A stretch of DNA of 64,000 nt from Amphiura filiformis (lineage: Eukaryota > Echinodermata > Ophiuroidea > Amphilepidida > Amphiuridae). Below, in pieces: positions 1 through 8,836 of this stretch (position 1 is its first letter; every line of letters starts with the position of its first letter). Position numbers and translations under genes: made by a program. The stretch is from positions 19,306,029 through 19,370,028 of the forward strand of contig NC_092646.1 in the NCBI RefSeq assembly GCF_039555335.1, in the 5' to 3' direction. The notes beneath the pieces were generated by a model. The model was not told the origin of the DNA. It searched no databases and worked only from the letters and a program-made list of their open reading frames with translations.

Positions 1-269
1 TATCATATCGTCAGCCTCGTAACAAAATTACATAAGTCATTTTTCAAAAGTAAGGAAGTATGTACGTATATGCTTTTTAACCTGTACGTACTTGCGCTTT
101 AAGGTCATGTTATATGTTCTTATAGAACCTTGTGAAAGTCATACTTACAAACATATATTCAAAGTGACTACTCAGCAAGAACAAGCACATGGCAACTAAC
201 AGGCATCCCATTAGATGCCGATGTATCATAACTCTCTCTGCACTCAAAGATGCGTGTCTGCATTTAATA

Positions 270-450
<181 letters not shown>

Positions 451-616
451 ATTTTTTACCAACAGTTTCTTTCTTTATGTCGGTCAAAGCAATTAAAGCA
501 TTGTGTCGGTATTAAAAAGAAAAACAAAATAAGAATGGTTCAAAGTTACAAGGCTTCATCACTTTCCCAAAATAAGAGCATATTCAAAAACAAAAACAGA
601 ACGAAAGAAAAAATAC

Positions 617-689
617 AGGCACCGCCCGGAGTTGAACCGGGGATCTTCTGTTTACGAGACAGACGCTTTAACCACTAAGCCACGACGCC
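617..689 (-). tRNA. tRNA-Thr (anticodon CGT)
   Basis: The minus strand folds into a complete 73-nt cloverleaf. The 7-bp acceptor stem is GGCGTCG/CGGTGCC with two G-U pairs. T8 G9 follow, then a 4-bp D stem (GCTT/AAGC, loop AGTGGTTA), a 5-bp anticodon stem (TCTGT/ACAGA) with loop CTCGTAA and anticodon CGT (plus-strand bases 654-656), a 5-base variable loop, and a 5-bp T stem (CCCGG/CCGGG) with loop TTCAACT. The discriminator base is T, as I recall for animal tRNA-Thr(CGT). A run of six T follows four bases after the 3' end on the minus strand, as expected for Pol III termination. There is no intron. Every stem pairs, so a working gene is likelier than a SINE head or pseudogene. Confidence 0.93.
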
Positions 690-1423
690 ACTCTTGTATC
701 CTATGTTAAAAAAATAACCATTATATAAATCTTTTTTGGCAATTGTGTTAACAATCCGGATTACAAAACGCATAATGGCATAATTCATAATGTATGACTA
801 ATTTATGTCGGATCTGGTCGTACCAGCTGACGAATCTATTACAAATAAAGGGTTTGCTAGAAATCTAATCAATTAATACTAAGTAGCATTGGCTGTATAA
901 ATAACGACAAATCATTTTTAAAATACATAACCACCAGCTTTTATATTTATTAATTGAAAATATCTCCGAAACGCAGCATTGACTTATGTATGTCGTTTTT
1001 TAAAAGACATCAATAAGGAATTAGGATCTTAAAGTGTCCTAGAGATTTTATTTTAATCCGTGGGAATTTTTGAAAATGAGGTAGTTTCGTAAAAAAACTT
1101 ATTTTCAAGAACGGTGTAAAATTTCGGTTTCATAATTTAAGGAGAAAAATCACTGTTTTTATGTTACATTTTTGAGGCACCCTGTTTGACGCTTATTTTT
1201 CATATAGCATATATAGCATTATAGAAATACTGAAATTAATATTGTAAGAAAAGTTAAGATGTATTTAATGATTGAATTATATTGCCAATGTGCTTTACAA
1301 CAACCAGCAAAGAAACGATCAAATGAATTCCCATCCCTTTGATAAAATTATATAATAATACAGATTTGAGCCTCATATGCTACTCTGCATATTAAACTAA
1401 GGAGATATGTTAAAAATACTTAC
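690..1423. other. No recognised feature
   Basis: AT-rich sequence between the tRNA gene and the TM1 exon. I see no open exon with splice sites and no repeat family here. It is probably intron or downstream sequence of the adhesion GPCR gene, whose remaining transmembrane exons were not found in the window. Confidence 0.5.
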
Positions 1424-1527
1424 TGCAACAGACATGACAACAATAGCCCGACGGAAAGAAACAGGATAGACGCTGTACATCCGAAAAATGTTATGCTGGA
1501 TAATATCTCATCATGATTCTTGGCAGC
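1424..1527 (-). CDS. aGPCR exon: first transmembrane helix
   Basis: 104-nt exon, acceptor TTTTTTTTCAG, donor GTAAGTATT. It opens AAKNHDEILSSITFFGC, then a hydrophobic stretch ILFLSVGLLLSCLL. His-x(4)-Leu-(S)-x-I-T-x-x-G-C is the usual stalk-TM1 boundary of adhesion GPCRs. It joins the GPS exon at phase 0 and leaves at phase 2, so the gene must continue leftward. Confidence 0.85.
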
Positions 1528-4500
1528 CTGAAAAAAAAGAAATTTAAAGATTACAGACTGAACTATTGAGTTGATTATGTACTCCTGAATACAATTAAGG
1601 AAGATATTTTGTATGCTTCTCAGCTGACCAAAGATTACTCACTTGAAAGTACGCCCTCTACTTTTTTGCCCGCCATATTTCAAAAATGCTTTTTAACATG
1701 CTTCCGATTGTTGTTAAAATATCGTGATAAATATCTGCAATGATCTTGTCATCGCGTTCTTATTTTTTTATATACGCGATGTAGTAAATGCACAATTCAA
1801 ACTGCAATGCGAATAATGATTATTTACATATGTTTATACAAACTGGTTATGTCGGTATTTAAGTACGTGTACGTCCGGCAACTATAGATTTATTAGGAAT
1901 GTTGCGATTTCCAAATGCGTGATCGTTCGGCCGTCTAGTTCACTCCTCCTTATACATAAATTCGCCTAGCCTCATTTCCCTAAAATAACATTTTCCAAAA
2001 ACTTCACTTGGTAGAGGTGGGCCGCGAACCTGCGCCGCCTGCCACTAACATGGCTATTGAAATAAACGTCAGTGTATGGTTCCGATGCGCTAGACCCCTC
2101 GGTCACCGATTGTCAGGTAGTAATTTGAAATATGAAGCTATGTACATAACAACATATCGGGTATAGAATTAAGAGGGGCGGTCAATAAATTCGTAGAACA
2201 AGGTACAAGGACTAGCCAAATTCTTTCCATTTCACTGTTGAACATGGTCACTGCAAACCATAATGCATCCGTCCCAATTTACTTGAAAGCTTCAATGTTA
2301 ACAAAATAAAGGTCTTCCGACTGCTTCATGAGCCATTCTTCAGGGAAGGCTCACCAGCATCGATCACCAGCAAATCTGATATTATGAAGGTATGACTTAA
2401 AATTCTAAAATTGGTTTCACTAACTAGAGGCCCTGGCTGGACCACAATATGGTTGATTTAGTTAACTGAGACACAATTGGAGAACAGCCTCATTCCTACC
2501 ACCAACGTTCTTCACTTGATGGCTTGCCTCAACTGTGCAATATATACCTATGATTGTACTTTCATTTGGCAAATGAACTGTTATCAAGACTCTCCCTGAA
2601 TCTCAGAAAACAGCGATGAAGACCTTCCACTATGGTGACCGAGTGATGACCTTCTTATGGGCAGGAGATACATGTGCTTCTGCTCATAATTCCAGTGATT
2701 AATGTATATCTTATCATCTTTAGCCAAATATAGATTAAACTTGTCTCGGTCCTCATTCTAAGTGTATAGAAGGTGTGGACCTGATTAATTAAACTTTTAT
2801 CAATTTTGACGCCCTTGAATACCCAACTATTAATTAATTTATGTTGAAAACTTTTTCATCAGAAATGTCATACCTCGTCTTTCTTTTTTGGTTCTTTATT
2901 ATCAATGCCACTGTATCAGCACGTATATCATTAGTGGTGACGTCAGCAAGTCTTTTGGACCTTGGACGAGTTTCAAGGACACTTATTCAATTCTTGATCT
3001 CTTAGGACCATTTCGTTGCTGTTTAATATCAAGGACTTCATTACCATTTACTGTAGCTGTGATTTTGTTAACTTTCATTTGATTTTTCATCACTGTCGGG
3101 AGAAATTTCCAAGTTTCTGTCAGATACTAAAAGATGAGGTTCCCATAAAGACGAAACAGTAATCTTTGGTAGGGACATATGTAAATTTTACAGAAAATTT
3201 TCCCCATCCATTCAGTGTTAATTTTCAGAAAATATTTTGGCGTTTAACGAATCGTTATATATGATGTACAGTTAATATTCAAATATTCCTTTATACATAT
3301 CATGCTTCAGTTTTTAAACAAAAAATATTTCATTGAAACCCCTCTCACGCGGCTATTTTAAAAAGGCATGTGCAATAAATTAGTATACAATTTTTTTTAA
3401 ATTCTAGCAGCCTTTTAGAAACACTAAGCCTATCACGGCCACTGGTGTACGTCTATTCTATCTATTCAACTTAATGGGAAGAGTATGCATTATCATTACC
3501 AAGCGATAACTTTCCTCACTTTCTAATTTGCAAACCAAAACGATTTGTTATAGGTTGCCGTTGCTAATATAATAACAAAACTATAGATTTAGTGCCCCTT
3601 AACAGATAGTACTAAACTTACGGGCGGTGGTTTGCTAATATAATAACAAACCTATAGATTTAGTGCCCCTTAACAGATAGTACTAAACTTACAGGCGGTG
3701 GTTTGATTTGCATCAGAACAGCGTAGTTAGTCGTGTGATTGCAGAAGCATGTTATTGCGTGATCGCCATCAGATGAATGTATTTCACAACCATAATCGGA
3801 CCATGATCCGCCACTGGAAAACACATTGTTCAATATTATATATTTTATCCTTTTCCCAAAACTAATAACTAAGATGTTATCCCATTTGTTCTAAAGGAGG
3901 CAATTCCGTTGGCTACAAAGGGTAATATGTTAGTTAGGAAAGTTATGTTTTTTCCTCCACATGATTTGGTCCAGAACATTTAAAATTTTGACATTTGTAC
4001 GCTCATATCATGTAGAAACTGAAGAAAAATAATTTTAAAAAAACCCTAAAAATACTTACTCTTCCGTTTCATTCCAGAACACACAACGCGGTTCTAAACG
4101 TTCATCTTTTTCAAATTCAATAGTAGGCTGAAATGAAGTATTAAAAGAAAACTTTTTATATGATTTGTATAAGTTAGACAGAGCCGTTCATGCATAATCT
4201 TCACACGGCTTTTTGTTACGTAATGAATTTCAGAAAAACAACTAATTCGCTTGCTCCTTATCCTAAGTATTGTAATTTTGATCAAAGTATTATGTATCTG
4301 CTAAATGTTAATACTTCGACTGAAGCATAATGCTGGTTTCATACTACTATACCACTTGCCGCTAAGCGGTGTGACGCACGCGCATTGTAGACAAACGGAC
4401 ACAAGACTTGTCATTGGTTGATACCTCATGCTACTTGCCGCAGCGGCAAGCGGCAGGAAAGTCTGACAGGGGCATTACATGTTTAGGCGACATGGCGATG

Positions 4501-5486
4501 ACACAACGACAGTTTACCAACGGCAACAACAGGTATTTATAACAGGAACACACATAAAACCTCTCAAATCAAGAAATGCCCACTACTATATATTTAGTCT
4601 TTCTAACCAGCCGAGGCCTTACCTGAATCAGTAATCGTTTATAATATGAGGGCACGTTTTGTTTCTGGTTGTTACAAGTAACTGACGTCGTAACTACGTC
4701 CGCGGCAACGTAGCTTGCATGTCCAGAGAAATTAGTAGTTAGATTTGACATGGATGCTGCTATACCCTTGTATGATATCCCGAGGAGTGCGCAGGATGTG
4801 TTAGCGTCATCTGAAAAACATTTTATTTAAAAATTTACTACAATGATGCTGTCCTCTTGCTTAATACTATATTCATACATTCATTAATTTTCGTTCATTC
4901 GTTCATTCATACACACATTCGTTTATTTATTCATGCATTCATGCATAAATGTAACCAAAAGCCTAAAATATATAGGTAAAATCAATGTCTAATTTGCAAG
5001 CATCTGTGTTTTTTTTCCAATGTACAAAATAAATCCTAAATATCGCGCATATTAACCAAGAATATATAAGCTTTTTTTAATAGTATGTAAAATGAAATAA
5101 TTAAGTAGAGATAAATTACTGACCAGATGAAATAAGTTGGAAAGCCTCTGCTGTTATTCCAATGTAATCTGTTTCATTACTGGTCACATTGGTGGTATAA
5201 ATCCATCCTTTCCTTTTCAGATCCTTTGTTGATTTACGCTCCACTTTTGCATCTTGAATGATAATCATTAGAAATAATAATAATTATTATTATTATTATT
5301 GTTTTGTATTCACCATCTTCTTTTCCAATATCCTTATACTTCTTTTGCTCCGACATTCTCCTCTTCTTTTTTTCTTCTTCTTCTTCTTCTTCTTCTTCTT
5401 CTTCTTCTTCTTCTTCTTCTTCTTCTTCTTCTTCTTCTTCTTCTTCTTCTTCTTCTTCCTCTTCCTCTTCTTCTTCTTCTTCTTCT

Positions 5487-5533
<47 letters not shown>

Positions 5534-6008
5534 TTCTTCTTCTTCTTCTTCTTCTTCTTCTTCTTCTTCTTCTTCTTCTTCTTCTTCTTCTTCTTCTTCT
5601 TCTTCTTCTTCTTCTTCTTCTTCTTTAACATTGGTCCTAGTCCATAAAATAACTCAGTGCATGTTACTTACCCATTGCTGCAATAGATCCTCCACTGGTA
5701 GTTCCTCATCAGTATCAGAACCCATTTCACCAGAGTTCTTTAAAGAAATACAATAATTTCTTGGTAGGCATTTATAACTGATTTAAGTTATAACAACGCA
5801 TGTTCAGACACACATAAGTGAAACTTAGTTTGGCACGTGTAGGCAACAGCACTGTTTAGCTCCATTTCTTACTATTTGTATTGTTTCTAATGTATACAGA
5901 ATGTGACGATTTGCCTAAGTATAAAAGATAACTTACCCCAGCTGCTGGTGGCGTAAATGTTAGATTCAGCGCAGCGGTAATAGCCGTTGTAACCTTTTCG
6001 ACCACCGC
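1424..6008 (-). CDS. Adhesion G-protein-coupled receptor, partial (Ig end, GAIN, GPS, TM1)
   Basis: Six exons on the minus strand join in phase: 6008-5937, 5252-5124, 4810-4623, 4127-4060, 3813-3693 and 1527-1424. Each has an AG acceptor and GT donor. Phases at the five joins are 1, 1, 0, 2 and 0, and no stop arises. In order they encode the F and G strands of an Ig domain (NGYYRCAESN), a GAIN domain ending in the conserved CVFWN motif, the GPS box (CFCNHTTNYAVLM) and a first transmembrane helix. The family is a cell-surface receptor cut by its own GAIN domain at the GPS into an extracellular fragment and a tethered-agonist 7TM fragment; the H-T-T triad here fits the cleavage consensus. The 5' end and TM2-TM7 are missing. 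ADGRF-like receptors pair Ig with GAIN, but I cannot assign a subfamily. The exon chain and family are well supported; completeness and function of the gene are not. Confidence 0.85.
2010..2125 (-). repeat. tRNA-derived sequence (SINE head or tRNA pseudogene)
   Basis: On the minus strand an A-box-like TGACCGAGGGG (plus 2095-2105) and a B-box-like GGTTCGCGGCC (plus 2020-2030) are spaced about 75 bases apart, like a tRNA with a long variable arm (Leu/Ser type, compare TGGCCGAGTGG). The acceptor and anticodon stems do not close, so it is not a working tRNA. It lies in the large intron between the GPS and TM1 exons. Confidence 0.45.
2126..3562. other. Intronic sequence, no recognised feature
   Basis: Part of the intron between the GPS and TM1 exons of the receptor. 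The reading frames here are short and lack domain signatures. The segment 2300-2700 is less AT-rich and could be an old decayed mobile element, but I cannot place it in a family. Confidence 0.5.
3563..3704. repeat. 71-bp tandem duplication covering an exon end and splice donor
   Basis: Two copies (3563-3633, 3634-3704) are almost identical, differing at about two positions. Each contains the last coding bases of the GPS exon (plus strand GGCGGTGG) and the donor ACTTAC (GTAAGT on the gene strand), at 3687-3692 and 3616-3621. The distal donor is a decoy. Confidence 0.95.
3693..3813 (-). CDS. aGPCR exon: GPS autoproteolysis motif
   Basis: 121-nt exon, acceptor GTTTTCCAG, donor GTAAGTTT. It encodes GGSWSDYGCE..., then ITCFCNHTTNYAVLMQ. 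The four GPS cysteines (one in the previous exon), the Trp, and the H-T-T cleavage triad are all present, so the site looks competent. The donor end is duplicated 71 bp downstream (see tandem duplication). Confidence 0.9.
4060..4127 (-). CDS. aGPCR exon: GAIN domain with CVFWN motif
   Basis: 68-nt exon, acceptor TTCATTTCAG, donor GTAAGT. It reads PTIEFEKDERLEPRCVFWNE; C-V-F-W is the conserved strand holding the first GPS cysteine. It leaves at phase 2; GA plus T of the next exon makes Asp, giving the diagnostic D-G-G-S-W-S junction. Confidence 0.85.
4623..4810 (-). CDS. aGPCR exon: GAIN domain
   Basis: 188-nt exon, acceptor TGTTTTTCAG, donor GTAAGG, entered at phase 1 and leaving at phase 0. 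It starts DANTSCALLGISYKG, carries the glycosylation sites NLT and NFS, and ends SYYKRLLIQ. This is typical of the GAIN-B beta sandwich just before the CVFWN strand. Confidence 0.8.
5124..5252 (-). CDS. aGPCR exon: end of Ig domain and start of GAIN region
   Basis: 129-nt exon, acceptor ATCATTCAAG, donor GTCAGT. It enters at phase 1, giving D-AKVER that closes the Ig G strand, then a polar segment with two N-glycosylation sites (NVT, NET) that leads into the GAIN domain. It leaves at phase 1, forming Asp with the next exon. Confidence 0.78.
5370..5625. repeat. (TTC)n/(GAA)n microsatellite in a receptor intron
   Basis: About 250 bases of nearly pure TTC on the plus strand, with a few CCT interruptions near 5458-5468 and 5509. 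The gene runs on the minus strand, so the transcript carries GAA. It lies in the intron between exons 6008-5937 and 5252-5124. A short ATT/AAT tract (5273-5301) is nearby. Long uninterrupted GAA/TTC tracts of this kind can form triplex DNA. The Lys/Leu/Ser/Phe homopolymer frames are artefacts. Confidence 0.97.
5672..5737 (-). CDS. Possible cassette (poison) exon in aGPCR gene
   Basis: 66-nt open segment with acceptor CTTTAAAG and a strong donor GGGTAAGT. In its only long frame it would encode NSGEMGSDTDEELP and on. That frame does not fit the Ig exon: entered at the phase the Ig exon supplies, it hits TGA after two codons. Skipping it gives a clean in-phase join. It is therefore either a regulated exon whose inclusion truncates the protein or a chance splice-site pair. 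Confidence 0.3.
5937..6008 (-). CDS. aGPCR exon: C-terminal strands of an Ig domain
   Basis: 72-nt exon, acceptor ...AATGTAG and donor GTAAGT. In the frame entering at phase 1 it reads GGRKGYNGYYRCAESN and on to SSW, the Y-x-C signature of Ig strand F followed by strand G, which continues as DAKVER in the next exon. The polypyrimidine tract is weak. The same frame is also open without splicing back to an ATG at 6093, so this could be a first coding exon rather than an internal one. Confidence 0.7.
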
Positions 6009-6379
6009 CTACATTGTCAAGTGAAAAGTTTTTGTGGAAGACAGAGAGACAATTTAAATTTGTTATGTATACGACATGAAATCCATGATACATAATTCAA
6101 AAAATAAACGGAGGCAAAAAGCAGCTTTTTTAGGCATTGTTGACATGCTTCGCCAAAGAAAGTTTCCTACTATAAATACCTAACTTTTGTGATGGTTTGC
6201 ATGTTTGAAAGTGCAAAATTAACAATAAGGCGCCCGGTAATACCGCCGCGTTAAGCAAGTCATCATCACGACATTTGTAAACAAACCGTGCTCGAGTTTG
6301 ATTGACAGATGACGTCAGACGCGATAAATTCTTTTTATCTCTGTTTTTAATTATAAATAAGCTTTATTTTCGCTTAAGG

Positions 6380-6830
6380 TTCGTGACAATTCTTGTCCGA
6401 CATTTTGACCGTAGCTCAATAAATACCCCCTTGCGCCCGGTATTTCTTTATTTCTATAACCTTTCCGATCTTGATTTGAAATTGTCTATTGAGCATTCGC
6501 TATATGAATGTCAATTAAAAATGAGCAGCCTGTCAAATGTTAACTTCATTTATTTTTTATCTAATTCAGACAAATTTAAAGAGGTAACCAAGATTAGAGA
6601 ACTAAGCGCTGCTTTTCACAAGGACTCTCAGCCTAAATATGGATAAATGGAATGATCTGAAAGACACCGAAACAGTAGTAGCAGCAGAGTGTTTTGTGAT
6701 GTGTTTTAGTTTAAGAGAGCGCCGTTTACAAATAAATGCTATGATCAAATTGTGTAGGTTTTGTGAGCATGGCGAGGGCGCAAATTGTCTGGCCACACAG
6801 TGATTTTTCTCTGCACCTACAATCCCGGAA
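6380..6830. repeat. Dispersed repeat, copy 1 of 2
   Basis: About 450 bp that recurs in the same orientation at about 8040-8455 with many substitutions and indels. Shared blocks include ACTAAGC...CTGCTTTTCACAAG and AGAGCGCCGTTT. The two copies flank the last two exons of the upstream receptor. No conserved reading frame and no element family recognised. Confidence 0.75.
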
Positions 6831-7255
6831 AAAATGTGTTTGAATACCTGCTCTGATATCCATGCTCTTGGAATCTAAGAATAATAAATAATGTTGCATC
6901 AGTGTTTGGAGAAGATATGGTGAAGATGACCATAGTGGGCATAGTAGAATGGGAAAATATTTTAAGATTGTCTGAGACAATCCAGAATCAGTGTTACTTT
7001 ACATTTGGGATCATATCCTTCGATACAGTCGAGCGATTTAAATGAAACTTGCACAATGTCAGTACATACTATATATAATAAGCAACACAACCAATAACAA
7101 TTTACATTATATCTACATATTTCAAGAGTCAGAAACTTAATACATATTTGTTCATAACATTGTTACTAAGTTAAGTTGAGTAAGACATAAAATAGCTTAA
7201 ATATTTCACCAAATAGTTTGAAAAGAGCAATTTGAATAAAAGTCCATTGATTTTG

Positions 7256-7362
7256 TTATTCAACATAATGTTTTCTTTGAGATAATCGATAGATTCGTGG
7301 TTGCTGGGAGTTTTCCCACGTGACGGTGATGCTTTGTCTTCGCGGGTGTCTTGCCTCGATGA
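7256..7362 (-). CDS. Second aGPCR gene: terminal coding exon
   Basis: 107-nt coding part of a last exon, acceptor AAATTCCACAG, ending in TAA. It joins exon 7705-7621 at phase 1. It encodes a basic tail, IIEARHPRRQSITVTWENSQ, then a C-terminal ...RLSQRKHYVE. No known domain; it is a plausible receptor cytoplasmic tail. It precedes the Ig exon of the other receptor by only about 1.25 kb. Confidence 0.6.
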
Positions 7363-7620
7363 CTGTGGAATTTGAAATAAAAAAGTAAAATATCAACAAG
7401 GTCAATGTCAGAAGTAGCAAAAATATATAACAAATAAAATGAAAATTATATACCGCGCGTATTTTCCGGTCTTGATAACAGCTTGACCATTATAAATATT
7501 GATGGACACAATCGGTAATGTTATCACACAAACGAAAGAAAAATTATCTTCTTTTCCCAGCATATATCTGATATATTTAAGTATCGTCACAGATGCTACA
7601 CGTGCATGGATGACACTTAC

Positions 7621-7705
7621 TGCAATTAATGCTGTTGAATTTGGTTGTCGTTGAATGTATTTTAGCTGTCATTCTCACCCACTCGGCAGTAATTGAATTC
7701 CTCAC
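7621..7705 (-). CDS. Second aGPCR gene: exon just after TM7
   Basis: 85-nt exon, acceptor GTTATTTTTCAG, donor GTAAGTGT. It reads VRNSITAEWVRMTAKIHSTT, which resembles the segment after TM7 in adhesion GPCRs (the stretch following F-H-C...). Its upstream exons were not found within the window to the right, so they may be too diverged to see, separated by a long intron, or disrupted. Confidence 0.55.
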
Positions 7706-8039
7706 CTGAAAAATAACGTCAAGAATTGACAAACCTACAAAATGTCATAGTGTATTCGCTGAGAAAAATGTTCCAACAGGTTCTGAGAGCCCTTCTTTTC
7801 AACCCATAAAACAATCAGGAAATGAAAGAACCCTTCTTCAACTGGTACATATGTCTTTATAATTTAGGAACCACTGATGGCAAACGCAATTAAGCTTATT
7901 ATAGCCATATCCAGTCCATACTCTAGTATGTTATTAATCATTATATTAATTAATATAAATATTGTTGATAATTTGGTCCGATAAAATTTGGAATAAGAAA
8001 ATTTATGTTATAATTATTATAGTTTATTATACATTTTAT

Positions 8040-8455
8040 GTGTACAGAAGTTTATCCATAGCTACAGCGCTCAATGCGCCTGGTATCACGATGTTTTCCG
8101 ATCCCGATTTTAAATTGTCTGTTTAGCACTTGCTACATGAATGTCTATCATAAATGAGCAGGCTGTCTAATGTTATCTTCATTTATTATTTTTATTTAAT
8201 TCAGACATATCTAAAGAGGCAGCCATTGGGTGGATTAGCGAACTAAGCCCTGCTTTTCACAAGGGCTCTCTGACTTACATGTGGATAAATGGAGTGATCT
8301 GAAAAAACAAAAGTAGAAGGAGTCCTTTGTGATGTTTCTTAGTTTGAAAGAGCGCCGTTTTAATATAAATGCAATGATCAAATTTTGTGGGTTTTGTGAA
8401 CATGGTGAGGGCGCAAAATGTCTCGCCACTCAGTAATTTGTCTCTGCACCTAGTC
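8040..8455. repeat. Dispersed repeat, copy 2 of 2
   Basis: Direct, diverged copy of 6380-6830. Confidence 0.75.
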
Positions 8456-8583
8456 TGAAATATACCATCTTACCAGCAGCTACTTCAACATATTTCAATG
8501 TTTGAAGTTTGTAGCATATGCTCACCAAAATGGGTGCTAAAGAAACCCAATGTTAAATCTTTGCCCCCAAATATGTCATAAAA

Positions 8584-8836
8584 TGTGACACTATCTGGTC
8601 CATGGGGGCCAAAGGAGGCATTTTTAAAATTGAATTACTATAATTATTACATTACACATATAATAGGCTATCATTTACTGAAAACTCCAACGGTCTAGCA
8701 TACTTGGTTCCAAAGTTTTGAAGTTTTTTGATGTCTATTTTCTTATGTATTATATTGTTTTTCTACTCCATATTTTTACCTTTATCTCAGTTTCAAATTT
8801 GCCGCCTTTGGCCCCCATGGTCCACATCGTGTCACA
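8584..8836. mobile_element. Short foldback/MITE-like element
   Basis: A 253-bp segment with inverted termini of about 40 bp: TGTGACACTATCTGGTCCAT followed by GGGGGCCAAAGG on the left, and the reverse complement of this with a few changes on the right (ending TGGTCCACATCGTGTCACA). It has no coding capacity. The target duplication is unclear (possibly AAA). Confidence 0.6.

Noticed and set aside
5258..5756. Poly-Lys, poly-Phe, poly-Leu and poly-Ser frames
   Set aside because: Translation of the GAA/TTC microsatellite.
5937..6008. Alternative frame of the Ig exon (AVVEKVTTAITAALNLTF) joined to 5672-5737
   Set aside because: It would be phase 0 throughout but cannot join exon 5252-5124 without meeting a stop, whereas the Ig frame joins cleanly and carries the Y-x-C motif.
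8265..8291. 20-nt minus-strand microexon between TTTTTTCAG and GTAAGT
   Set aside because: The paralogous copy at 6630-6660 lacks the donor, and no neighbouring exon supports it.
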